From the NCBI GenBank assembly GCA_003402345.1, contig QFXH01000001.1:186001-250000 (forward strand): 64,000 nt of DNA. Reading direction: 5' to 3'. This DNA is from Candidatus Nitrotoga sp. MKT (GTDB lineage Bacteria; Pseudomonadota; Gammaproteobacteria; Burkholderiales; Gallionellaceae). This document shows positions 17,247-25,614 of this stretch, piece by piece. Both the position numbers and the translations under genes were made by a program. Numbering within the stretch: the first letter of the stretch is position 1; each line of letters begins with the position of its first letter. The notes under the pieces were generated by a model. That model made no database searches, had not been told where the DNA came from, and worked only from the letters and a program-made list of their open reading frames with translations.

Positions 17247-19343
17247 TTATAGCGGCTCAGGTGCCGGATCGGCGAGCCGCTGCAATAATGAAAATTGCGC
17301 GCATTTCAGTTCATAGCGACCAGGAGTTTTCGCTCGATAATGGCCGTTCGAATCCATTTGCCAAGCCTGGAAGTTGTCCTGCAAATAAACTTTTAGTCCT
17401 TCATCAATCACGCGTTTTTTCAGCTTCTTGTCGAGCACGGGAAAACACACTTCTATGCGGCGGAAGAAATTGCGGTCCATCCAATCGGCACTGCTCAGAT
17501 ACACGTTATGCGCCAGATTATTGCGAAAGTAGAATATGCGCGTGTGTTCCAAAAAACGGCCAACTATCGAACGCACACGGATATTCTCGGATAATCCCAG
17601 CACACCCGGACGCAGCGCGCATACGCCGCGCACAATAAGATCCACTTTTACCCCGGCCTGCGATGCTTCGTATAACGCCCTGATGATTTCTGGTTCAAGT
17701 AACGCGTTCATCTTGGCGATAATGTGCGCGCGCTTGCCTGCCTTGGCGAGTTTGGTTTCATTCTGAATAGCGCGCAGAATCTGACTGTGCAACGAGAACG
17801 GCGATTGCCACAGATGATTTAATTTGCCCGCTTTGCCCAGACCTGTCAGTTGTGTAAACACTTCATTGACGTCTGCACACATTTGCTCATTGCCCGTAAA
17901 CAAGCCGAAATCCGTATAAAGCCGTGCAGTGCGCGGATGATAATTACCGGTACCCAGATGTACGTAGCGGCGCAGTTTGCCAGCTTCGCGCCGGACCACC
18001 ATCAACATCTTGGCATGTGTCTTGTGCCCAACAACACCATACACCACGTGTGCCCCGACTTCTTCCAAACGGCTTGCCCAATTGATATTGGCTTCCTCAT
18101 CAAAACGCGCCAGCAGCTCTACCACGACAGTCACTTCTTTACCATGTTGGGCTGCAGTGATGAGCGCTTCCATTAATTCTGAATCTACACCGGTGCGGTA
18201 CACGGTCTGTTTGATGGCAACCACGCTTGGATCGGCGGCGGCCTGCTGGATAAGATCAATAACAGGTTTGAACGACTGGAAAGGGTGATGCAGCAGTACA
18301 TCATTTTTGCGGATAACTTTGAACATATCCGCGCCCTTCTTCAGTAGGTCGCTGGGTATGCCAGGAGCAAAAACAGGGAATTTCAGGTCGTCGCGCGCGA
18401 CCTGATCGGGAATGCCCATCAGGCGCACCAAATTTACCGGGCCATCTACGCGATACAGGTCATCCTGGCCCAGCTCGAATTGCTGCAATAAATACATGGC
18501 CACTTGCGGCGAGCAATTATCTGTAATTTCCAGGCGCACAGCATTGCCGAAGTGCCGCTGCGGCAATTCCCCCTGCAAACTGATACGTAAATTTTTTACC
18601 TCTTCTTCGTCCACAAACAGATTACTGTTGCGCGTAACGCGGAACTGGTGGCAGCTCAACACCTCCATTCCGCCGAACAGCTCGCCAACATGGGCATGCA
18701 AAATAGAAGAAAGAAATACAAAGCCGTGCGCACAACCGCTGATTTCAGGCGGCAACAAGATGGTGCGAGGCAACACGCGCGGCGCCTGCACAATGGCCTT
18801 GGCGGAATTGCGGCCGAAGGCATCTTTGCCGACCAGCTCGACAGCAAAATTCAAACTTTTGTTAAGTACACGGGGAAAAGGGTGCGATGGATCAAGGCCG
18901 ATTGGAGTAAGAACCGGCATGACTTCACACAAAAAGAAATTTTTAATCCATGCGCGTTGAACGTCATTCCAATTAGTGCGGCGCAGGAAACGAATGCCAT
19001 GCCTATCCAATACAGGGAGAATGTCGCTGTTCAGTATGCGATATTGTCGCTCGATGAGATGATGCACCTGCTCCCGTACGCGCTTGAGTGTCTGGCGCGC
19101 ATCCATACCATCTGGCCCGGTGGCAACGCTTTTAAGATTAATTTGTTCCTTCAACCCGGCGACACGGATTTCAAAAAACTCATCCAGGTTGCTACTGACA
19201 ATACATAGGTATTTGAGGCGTTCCAAAATCGGGATGTTGGCATTTTCTGCTTGCGCCAACACGCGCTGGTTGAATTCAAGTTGGCCTAGCTCACGATTAA
19301 TAAAATGCTGCGAACGAAAATCTTTGTCTGTTGTACGGTTCAT
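17247..19343 (-). CDS. ppk: Polyphosphate kinase 1
   Basis: PPK1 reversibly transfers the terminal phosphate of ATP to a growing polyphosphate chain. The 698-residue protein starts with FINRELGQLEFNQRVL, as in the family's N domain. The catalytic domains carry His443 in the HKTHAKM segment, equivalent to the autophosphorylated His435 of E. coli, and a second conserved His in LEHTRIFYF. GTGNYHPRTARLYTD and SADWMDRNFFRR are further signature blocks. The gene follows the PhoX-like gene on the minus strand (in reverse order of transcription) and has its own upstream region with an inverted repeat at 19397-19438. No truncation is seen. The ORF at 17128 on the plus strand overlapping its 3' end is not credible. 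Confidence 0.97.
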   Translation of the reverse strand: MNRTTDKDFRSQHFINRELGQLEFNQRVLAQAENANIPILERLKYLCIVSSNLDEFFEIRVAGLKEQINLKSVATGPDGMDARQTLKRVREQVHHLIERQYRILNSDILPVLDRHGIRFLRRTNWNDVQRAWIKNFFLCEVMPVLTPIGLDPSHPFPRVLNKSLNFAVELVGKDAFGRNSAKAIVQAPRVLPRTILLPPEISGCAHGFVFLSSILHAHVGELFGGMEVLSCHQFRVTRNSNLFVDEEEVKNLRISLQGELPQRHFGNAVRLEITDNCSPQVAMYLLQQFELGQDDLYRVDGPVNLVRLMGIPDQVARDDLKFPVFAPGIPSDLLKKGADMFKVIRKNDVLLHHPFQSFKPVIDLIQQAAADPSVVAIKQTVYRTGVDSELMEALITAAQHGKEVTVVVELLARFDEEANINWASRLEEVGAHVVYGVVGHKTHAKMLMVVRREAGKLRRYVHLGTGNYHPRTARLYTDFGLFTGNEQMCADVNEVFTQLTGLGKAGKLNHLWQSPFSLHSQILRAIQNETKLAKAGKRAHIIAKMNALLEPEIIRALYEASQAGVKVDLIVRGVCALRPGVLGLSENIRVRSIVGRFLEHTRIFYFRNNLAHNVYLSSADWMDRNFFRRIEVCFPVLDKKLKKRVIDEGLKVYLQDNFQAWQMDSNGHYRAKTPGRYELKCAQFSLLQRLADPAPEPL

Positions 19344-19396
19344 TTATAGTTACCAGACTGCGAACAAAAGTCAGTCAGATCAGAAAACTTCCTGAA

Positions 19397-19438
19397 CCTG
19401 TCGCAGTCAATTTTGAAAATTTTAGTTAATGCGACAGG
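19397..19438. promoter_or_regulatory. Inverted repeat upstream of ppk
   Basis: CCTGTCGCA and TGCGACAGG form a perfect 9-bp inverted repeat around a 24-bp AT-rich centre, 54 bp before the ppk start. CTGTC half sites resemble the core of a Pho box, and another CTGTCAC lies at about 19483. The spacing is not the 11-bp direct repeat of a true Pho box, so this is only a candidate operator or a hairpin in the ppk leader. Confidence 0.35.
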
Positions 19439-19571
19439 AGCATTCGCCTGCCCTTGATGCCCAATCTGATGTTTTTACCACTTCTGTCACAGTCATTTCC
19501 CACTTGCGCTTAGCCCCCACACAATTGACGTCCGCCAAACTTAATTTGATTACAACAACAATATATTGCGC

Positions 19572-21638
19572 TCAATTGGACTTGTGATCTCCATTTTCAG
19601 GATCATTGCGACGGTCGATGAACAGGCTGTTGCCGTTGATTTTCTTTGCCTGCTTTTTCGCATCAGCTGCTGCTGTGGCAATCTGATGGTGTGAATAGTA
19701 CTGTCCCGGACAGACCTTGACCACACCGAGCGACAGGCTGATCAACGAATAAAATATTTTTCTCCCCTGCCGGTCTTCGCCGACATAACCGCCACGATCC
19801 TGATCCTCGATACTGTAATAGTGTCGGATCGCTGACTCGAAGTCGACCAGTATCGCGCGACAGCGCTCTTCCCAGTTCTCGCTCTGGAACAACACTATGA
19901 AATCATCCCCTCCAATATGGCCAATAAAGTCACGGTCGGGATCACAGCGATCGCTGAGAATCTTGCCCGTCATCTGAATGACGTCATCACCCTTGCGATA
20001 GCCATGTACATCATTGTATGGCTTGAAATAGTCCAGATCGCAAAAGCACGCGCAAAACCGCGTGTCATTTTGCAGCAAGCGGTCTATATGCTCATTGATT
20101 GGCACATTGCCGGGAAGCTGCGTGAGCGGATTGGCATAGCGCGCAGCATTGATCTGTATTTGCGTGATCTCACGCATCAGGTCGTGTCCGGTACCCATGC
20201 CAAGATATTTTCCCTGATCCATGATGATGTAGCCATTGACCAAGTGGCGGGGATCCCCTTCCGTAATGAGGCGGCTCAAATCCTGCAAGCATGTGTCCTT
20301 TTCCGTCAATAGCGGATCGGCATTCATGAAAAAGGTGCAGGATTTTTTACCATATAGCTCGCGCTCATAGGGACGGGCGAAATGTTCAATCATATTGATC
20401 CGGTTAATCAAACCAAGTGGCTTGCCGTTGTCAACCACCGGGATGATTTGCAGATCCGGTTCGTTCAAAAAGAGTTCGTAGACCTCGTTGTTAAGGATGT
20501 CGGATGTGATGGTGGGCACTTTACGCAGCAGTTTTTGGACAGTCGCAATGTTTTGCTGGAATCCGTTTTTTTGTGGATAGACCGCAACGCCGTTCCGGAT
20601 CAGTGCCTTCGCCACTTCCGCGGATAGCGTGGTGGCAGGGGTGCTGTGGGGACGGGCAATGTGATAACCTTGCCCGCAGGCAACGCCCAAGTCGCGGATC
20701 AGGAGCAATTCTGCCTGTGTCTCTATCCCTTCGGCGATCACGGTTGTACCGGATTGTTCTGCGATTTCCTGGATAGAACGCACGAACTGGAGTTTGACGG
20801 GATCGCGGTTGATCCCCTGAATAAAGTGCATATCAATCTTGACATATTCCGGCCGTATTTCGGACCACAGCCGCAGACTGGAAAATCCTTCGCCCAGATC
20901 GTCAATAGCAATCTGGAAGCCCATATTCCGGTAATGCATGACCGCTTCAAGTAGCAAATTGTAATCGTAGGTTGGTTGGCTCTCGGTCAGCTCAATAATC
21001 ACGTTTCCCGGATTAATGCCAATCTCATGAATGTAATCGAGCGTTTCGCCATGTTTCGCATCTCTTTGAAGCAGGCTTTCCGGACTGACATTGAGAAATA
21101 ATTTCCCCGGCAGACCTAATTCCGCAAACCGCTCCAGTACCACGCGTCGGCACAAATGTTCAACTACTACGGTCAGATTGTTCGCCCATGCCACCTTGAA
21201 CAGACTTAGGGGCGAATGCATTGGACTGTCAGAGGGGCCACGGATCAAGCCTTCGTAGCCAATAATTTCACCGCTTTGAAGATATATGATCGGCTGGAAG
21301 ATCGCATTCAACAGACGCTTCTCGATAATCTCGTTTAGTTGTGCCAGCATCATCTCGTTGCCGTCATTTTTCAAAGAAGATATCAGTCCTTCGTTTGCGG
21401 GAGATTGTTCAAGCGTATATTCAATGTTTGTCGTACGCTGTTTGGCGTACAACATGGCTTTCATTTTCTGAAAAGTCCGTAAGGTTGCCAAAGGTACTCC
21501 TAGCGTGTCACTGGCGGGCGATGCGCACGATGTATCTTGTGAAATCATCATTTCCCTTTGTACCTTTGAACTACTGCTGTTAAAAATCTTTGCTTTATTG
21601 GCTATAAAAGATATAACTTTTGGAATGGTAATCGACAT
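19572..21638 (-). CDS. EAL-CBS-GGDEF cyclic-di-GMP turnover protein
   Basis: The domains run EAL (about residues 105-335), a CBS pair (about 370-490) and GGDEF (about 500-670). In the EAL domain the key residues are present: EGL at 129-131 in place of EAL, Glu216 in IIELTES, the DD pair at 246-247, Lys267 and Glu303 in AEGIET. It may therefore hydrolyse cyclic-di-GMP. The GGDEF signature reads GGDDF (576-580), a conservative change that may or may not support synthesis. No transmembrane segment is seen, so it is cytosolic. CBS domains usually bind adenine nucleotides, which would tie c-di-GMP level to energy state. The start is unsure: 21638, or the ATG pair at 21551/21548, which follows AAAGGGAA closely. 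Confidence 0.9.
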   Translation of the reverse strand: MSITIPKVISFIANKAKIFNSSSSKVQREMMISQDTSCASPASDTLGVPLATLRTFQKMKAMLYAKQRTTNIEYTLEQSPANEGLISSLKNDGNEMMLAQLNEIIEKRLLNAIFQPIIYLQSGEIIGYEGLIRGPSDSPMHSPLSLFKVAWANNLTVVVEHLCRRVVLERFAELGLPGKLFLNVSPESLLQRDAKHGETLDYIHEIGINPGNVIIELTESQPTYDYNLLLEAVMHYRNMGFQIAIDDLGEGFSSLRLWSEIRPEYVKIDMHFIQGINRDPVKLQFVRSIQEIAEQSGTTVIAEGIETQAELLLIRDLGVACGQGYHIARPHSTPATTLSAEVAKALIRNGVAVYPQKNGFQQNIATVQKLLRKVPTITSDILNNEVYELFLNEPDLQIIPVVDNGKPLGLINRINMIEHFARPYERELYGKKSCTFFMNADPLLTEKDTCLQDLSRLITEGDPRHLVNGYIIMDQGKYLGMGTGHDLMREITQIQINAARYANPLTQLPGNVPINEHIDRLLQNDTRFCACFCDLDYFKPYNDVHGYRKGDDVIQMTGKILSDRCDPDRDFIGHIGGDDFIVLFQSENWEERCRAILVDFESAIRHYYSIEDQDRGGYVGEDRQGRKIFYSLISLSLGVVKVCPGQYYSHHQIATAAADAKKQAKKINGNSLFIDRRNDPENGDHKSN

Positions 21639-21721
21639 TTATTACAATATTATGACGCTTTGTAATTTCCCATTTTTTTGATGAAAATAGGCGGTATCGT
21701 TATAGAATCGGCCATCACCTA

Positions 21722-21800
21722 TTGATTCAGCCATGTTTAAAATCCGTTCGTATTGAATCTGTCGAAGGTGAATGGGCTTCGACAAACACGAACGGGTTAA
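21722..21800. mobile_element. IS630-related mini-element, 79 bp, degenerate
   Basis: TA at 21720-21721 then TTGATTCAGCC at the left; CGGGTTAA then TA at the right. The interior has the same REP-like pair (GAATCTGTCGAAGG, GGGCTTCGACAAACACGAACG) as the copies at 14183 and 15315, which supports the assignment although the ends have decayed. The remainder of the 308-bp gap 21639-21946 shows nothing. Confidence 0.5.
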
Positions 21801-21946
21801 TAGTGTTGAGTTTCAGCAAAACACTGACAGGGTTAGCCTACATCCCGAAAGAGAGGCAGCCTATCTTGATATTCCAATGGAGCAAGTTTGATCTCGGAGT
21901 GGTTTAACGTGTAATGGTTTTACTGGAGGTGCCCTGGAATTAACCG

Positions 21947-22513
21947 CTAGTCATCACGCTCAGGAGCCGGATGCTTCTGCAATTTACGTTGTAACGTGCG
22001 TCGATGCATATTAAGTGTGCGTGCGGCAGCGGAAACGTTACCGCCACAGTCAGCAAGTACCTTTTGCAAATGCTCCCACTCCAGGCGATCCACTGACATT
22101 GGTTTGGTTGTAATCGCGGCTTCAACAATACCTGGTTGATGATCGAACGCCGCGACAATTTCATCCGCATCCGCAGGCTTGGCCAGATAGTATGTCGCAC
22201 CCAGCTTCACTGCCTCCACGGCGGTTGCAATGCTCGAATAGCCGGTGAGCACCACAATACGCGCATCAGGCTTTCGCTCCTTGAGATGCGCTACTAATGT
22301 CAGGCCTGACGGCCCGGGCATCTTTAGATCAATTACCGCGTGCGTGGGAAGATTTTGTGCAATCACTTGAATGGCTTCATTCACATCGTTTGCCACACTT
22401 ACCGCAAAACCACGCCGGGTAAGGGCCTGCGCCAACACCGTACAATAAGTAACGTCATCGTCTACCAACAACAATTTGCGCGGCAACGGGTTTTCCATAA
22501 TTGGTAAGCTCAT
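21947..22513 (-). CDS. regA: Redox response regulator RegA/PrrA/ActR
   Basis: RegA is the DNA-binding partner of the RegB sensor and controls genes for carbon fixation, respiration and other redox-linked processes. The receiver domain has the acidic pocket LLVDDD, the phospho-acceptor Asp62 in VIDLKMPG, and Lys in YLAKPAD. The short C-terminal Fis-type helix-turn-helix ends in MHRRTLQRKLQKHP, highly characteristic of the RegA family. The start is ATG 22513, which overlaps the regB stop by four bases (ATGA), so the two genes are translationally coupled; the track's 17 extra codons lie inside regB. Confidence 0.95.
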   Translation of the reverse strand: MSLPIMENPLPRKLLLVDDDVTYCTVLAQALTRRGFAVSVANDVNEAIQVIAQNLPTHAVIDLKMPGPSGLTLVAHLKERKPDARIVVLTGYSSIATAVEAVKLGATYYLAKPADADEIVAAFDHQPGIVEAAITTKPMSVDRLEWEHLQKVLADCGGNVSAAARTLNMHRRTLQRKLQKHPAPERDD

Positions 22514-23778
22514 ATTGAATTCGTCACACGTAAACGGGCTAGGGGCAATATCACACAAGTACATACCCCTCCGCCATCCCGATTCGATAGTGAAAGTGTA
22601 CCGCCAAACCGGCGCAATACGGCATTAACCAGAAATAATCCAAGCCCTTGCCCACTTTCTTTGGTGGTAAAAAATAATTTTCCGGCATGGGTTGCCGCAG
22701 TTGGGGTCAAACCTGCACCCCGGTCGGAGACTTCGATTTTCAATTGCTCTGTAGTACAACTAACCTCTACCTCAACACTGTGTTCCGAAGCATCGGCAGC
22801 GTTATTTAAAATATTGGTGATCACTTGCCCCAAGACTTGTTCAGCTACGATCTGCGGTGCGGGAGATGGGCCATTCCAGTGATAACTTACCTGCGCCGAG
22901 GGACGCATACCGCGCCATTGCGCCAACAAATCTTCAAAATAACTATCAAGCGCAACGCTGTAACCACTTTCAGCACGCGCTTGTTCTGTAGATGACAGCA
23001 TCTGGGAAAGCGTATTTTTACAACGCGTAACTTGGTCGCGCAACAAGTGCAGCTCTTTCACCAATTCTGGTTGCATCGCATATTGATGCTCGAGCTCTTT
23101 AAGCACGACCGCCATCGTCCCCAGAGGCGTGCCTAATTCATGCGCCGCACCCACTGCCAGTGCGCCAAGCGCCACCAGATGTTCATCACGCAGCGCATTT
23201 TCACGCACCTCCGCCAGCATGCGTTCGCGTTCACGCAAAGTGTTACCCATCTTCACCACATAATACCCAACCAAGCCTACTCCCAGAACGAAACCAAACC
23301 ACATGAGCCAAGCACTTGAGTCAAGACGGACAACGTGGTCAATATGGAAATGCGGCAGCGGAATATAAACGAACATCAAGAACGTATAACAGGCCACAAT
23401 TAACGCAGCCAACAACCAGGCATAGATAGCCAACAACGTAGCGGCGGCTATCGTGAGCGGCAACAATAACAACAGCACAAACGGATTGGTGGTACCCCCA
23501 GCCAGATAGAGCAATGCACTTAACAACAGGACATCCAGCACCAACTGTCCGAACACCTCGATTTCCTGCACTGGCCATGGCAGTTTGAACCGGATCCAAG
23601 TAAGTATGTTAAGAACCAGCAACACGGTGCCAATCACTGCGAATGGCAACGGCATCCCCATACCTTTGGCAACCACCAGTACCGCCAAGGTCAGGCCAAC
23701 TACGGCGATATTTTTGAGCACCAGCACGCGCCGCAGATTTATTGGTGACGGCGTTGAAAAAGAAACAAACGGTTTCAT
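22510..23778 (-). CDS. regB: Redox sensor histidine kinase RegB/PrrB/ActS
   Basis: RegB is a membrane histidine kinase that senses the quinone pool and cytosolic redox state. About six membrane segments occupy residues 20-175. The quinone-binding heptapeptide GGTTNPF is at 94-100. The phosphorylated His213 is in the H-box GAAHELGTPLG. Cys253 in VTRCKNTL corresponds in position to the redox-active cysteine of RegB. The ATP-binding domain shows NILNNAADAS, DRGAGL and GQGLGLFLV. All three signature sites are intact, so the protein should be a functional redox sensor. It is cotranscribed with regA; no other redox target gene lies directly beside the pair. Confidence 0.96.
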   Translation of the reverse strand: MKPFVSFSTPSPINLRRVLVLKNIAVVGLTLAVLVVAKGMGMPLPFAVIGTVLLVLNILTWIRFKLPWPVQEIEVFGQLVLDVLLLSALLYLAGGTTNPFVLLLLLPLTIAAATLLAIYAWLLAALIVACYTFLMFVYIPLPHFHIDHVVRLDSSAWLMWFGFVLGVGLVGYYVVKMGNTLRERERMLAEVRENALRDEHLVALGALAVGAAHELGTPLGTMAVVLKELEHQYAMQPELVKELHLLRDQVTRCKNTLSQMLSSTEQARAESGYSVALDSYFEDLLAQWRGMRPSAQVSYHWNGPSPAPQIVAEQVLGQVITNILNNAADASEHSVEVEVSCTTEQLKIEVSDRGAGLTPTAATHAGKLFFTTKESGQGLGLFLVNAVLRRFGGTLSLSNRDGGGVCTCVILPLARLRVTNSI

Positions 23779-24038
23779 TAATTAATCCGGTAATTCAATG
23801 TCTTAATAAAAAACATAAGAATAATAGCATCTCGTACCTTGTCGCCTGTGCACCTACTCACTAACCAATCATAATTGACGCACTCCGATCATAAAAGCTG
23901 AGCAGGACGAATGTTGTAAAAATAGAAGCAGAAAAAACCTAGATAGAGGTCGTAGTGAAAATGGTGACTGGGCCTCGATGCCTACTAACCAAGTCACATC
24001 TGGGTTGGCTAGCACTCTAAATTGTACCTGCTTGCCCG

Positions 24039-25601
24039 TCACAATCGTGCAAACCGACGTACGCGCACGGATCGAAGTTTGCGGCCCAGCCGCCGCCACC
24101 CAATAACGACCCCGGATAGGCTAAGCGCGGTACCACACAGGCTGAGTGAAATAAGCACGATGTCCCACAAGGGGCGTTTTTCCAGAAGTGGCAGCCAATC
24201 CCAGCTATGCAACATCGCAAATAGCCAGCGGCTCAGGCGTTTCGTACTATCTGTATGTCCGAGCACTGTGCCGGTCGCCGGGTCAATGTGCACCCAAGTG
24301 GCGTGGGCATTGTCGAATACGACGCGCCACACAGGCAGAAATTTTTCCGAGCCACCCGTCATCGTGTGCGGCTCACGTGAGTAATAATACAAATCGTAGT
24401 CGGTCAATACCTCAATGCGTGCAATGGGATCGGGAAGCAAGCGCGCAACATTAGCTTTCAATGCCTCGAGATCAGGTACATAAACGTTCGCCGATTCTGC
24501 ATTGAGTACGGTTGGCCGAGCACTGCCACTAATATTCGCAAGTACTAAAGTCTGACCTGAGGCGCGTATCCAGTGCAGCTCACGCACACCGTTCGGCGCA
24601 GCCGCAAGCAACTGTTTCGGTGAAGCTTGCTGGCTGGAAATATTCAACGGCCCTCCGTTCATCGCTACGGTATTTAAGGCTTTGGCTCCACTATCAAAAA
24701 TTTTCCAGGGGTTCATTGACATCAGTCCACTGAATATCCACGTCAACGTGACCAGTGCAAACAACAGCCCTAGAATATGATGCCAGCGCATCACAAAACC
24801 ATGGTAAGGAGAATGTGAGCCACGCTTATAAACACGCGTAAATCGCCAACGCATGATTCCGACTGTTGCGCCGGTGAAAACTAAACCAATACCAAGGATC
24901 GAGAGCCAGATGACGATGTCGGTCCAATATGCGTTAAACATATTGCCGCGAAAGGGGTAGAGCCAGTGGATCCACGCGCCAACATAATTCCATAAACGCT
25001 CGATACGCGGGGCATCCCGCACCACTTCGCCAGTGGTACTTGAGACATACAGCAACGTGGCATCAGCGTCGGCCAGCCACACCCTATGTAGCGGGCGGTG
25101 TGCGTCCAATGCGCGCGAATGGGTGAAAGCGTCTTCGTCGATGATCCCACCATAATCGGTGGCAACCGCCGAACCGCCAAACACAGCGGCACTCGCCAAC
25201 ACATGCGCGCGGTCAACCTGCCGTAACACGGCACCTGTGCTGGCGTCTATCACCACTGTACCGCTACCTAGTGCCACCCGGCGCTGACCACTTGCCAATC
25301 CAACATTCAGATCACGGGCCGGTATGGCCAAATAGACCGCACGGCCACCACTCGCCACCGCCAACCGAAGATCCTGCAACGGTCCCTTGATACCGGCTGC
25401 ATCCAGCGCTTGTCTTGGCGTCAATGTTATGGCCGCAGCATTTAGCGGCGGCAGATGCTGTATTCTTTCTGCGGCAGTCAATTTCGGATAGCCCACATAC
25501 ATCATGACTATTCCCGAAATGAACCACATCACAAAGAAAATACAAGCGAAAATCCCAAGCCAGCGATGGATCAGGAATAGCCAACGTTTGGCATACGCCA
25601 T
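24039..25601 (-). CDS. PepSY-domain inner-membrane protein linked to siderophore uptake
   Basis: This is a PepSY_TM family protein, often encoded next to TonB-dependent siderophore receptors and thought to act as a ferric-siderophore reductase or processing factor. It starts with WLFLIHRWLGIFACIFFVMWFISG, a membrane helix with the His-Arg-Trp motif. Further helices lie near residues 220-245 (IVIWLSILGIGLVFTGATVG), about 275 and the C-terminus (IVLISLSLCGTALSLSG). His residues in WIHWLYPF and RWHHILGLLF could bind haem. The start ATG 25601 lies 13 bp after the receptor stop, with AAGGA about 10 nt upstream; the track start would overlap the receptor gene. The two form an operon. Confidence 0.85.
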   Translation of the reverse strand: MAYAKRWLFLIHRWLGIFACIFFVMWFISGIVMMYVGYPKLTAAERIQHLPPLNAAAITLTPRQALDAAGIKGPLQDLRLAVASGGRAVYLAIPARDLNVGLASGQRRVALGSGTVVIDASTGAVLRQVDRAHVLASAAVFGGSAVATDYGGIIDEDAFTHSRALDAHRPLHRVWLADADATLLYVSSTTGEVVRDAPRIERLWNYVGAWIHWLYPFRGNMFNAYWTDIVIWLSILGIGLVFTGATVGIMRWRFTRVYKRGSHSPYHGFVMRWHHILGLLFALVTLTWIFSGLMSMNPWKIFDSGAKALNTVAMNGGPLNISSQQASPKQLLAAAPNGVRELHWIRASGQTLVLANISGSARPTVLNAESANVYVPDLEALKANVARLLPDPIARIEVLTDYDLYYYSREPHTMTGGSEKFLPVWRVVFDNAHATWVHIDPATGTVLGHTDSTKRLSRWLFAMLHSWDWLPLLEKRPLWDIVLISLSLCGTALSLSGVVIGWRRLGRKLRSVRVRRFARL

Positions 25602-25614
25602 CAGTAACGTGTCC

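Noticed and set aside
17128-17316. 62-codon plus-strand ORF at the 3' end of ppk
   Set aside because: It overlaps ppk in antisense, has no ribosome site and no recognisable domain.
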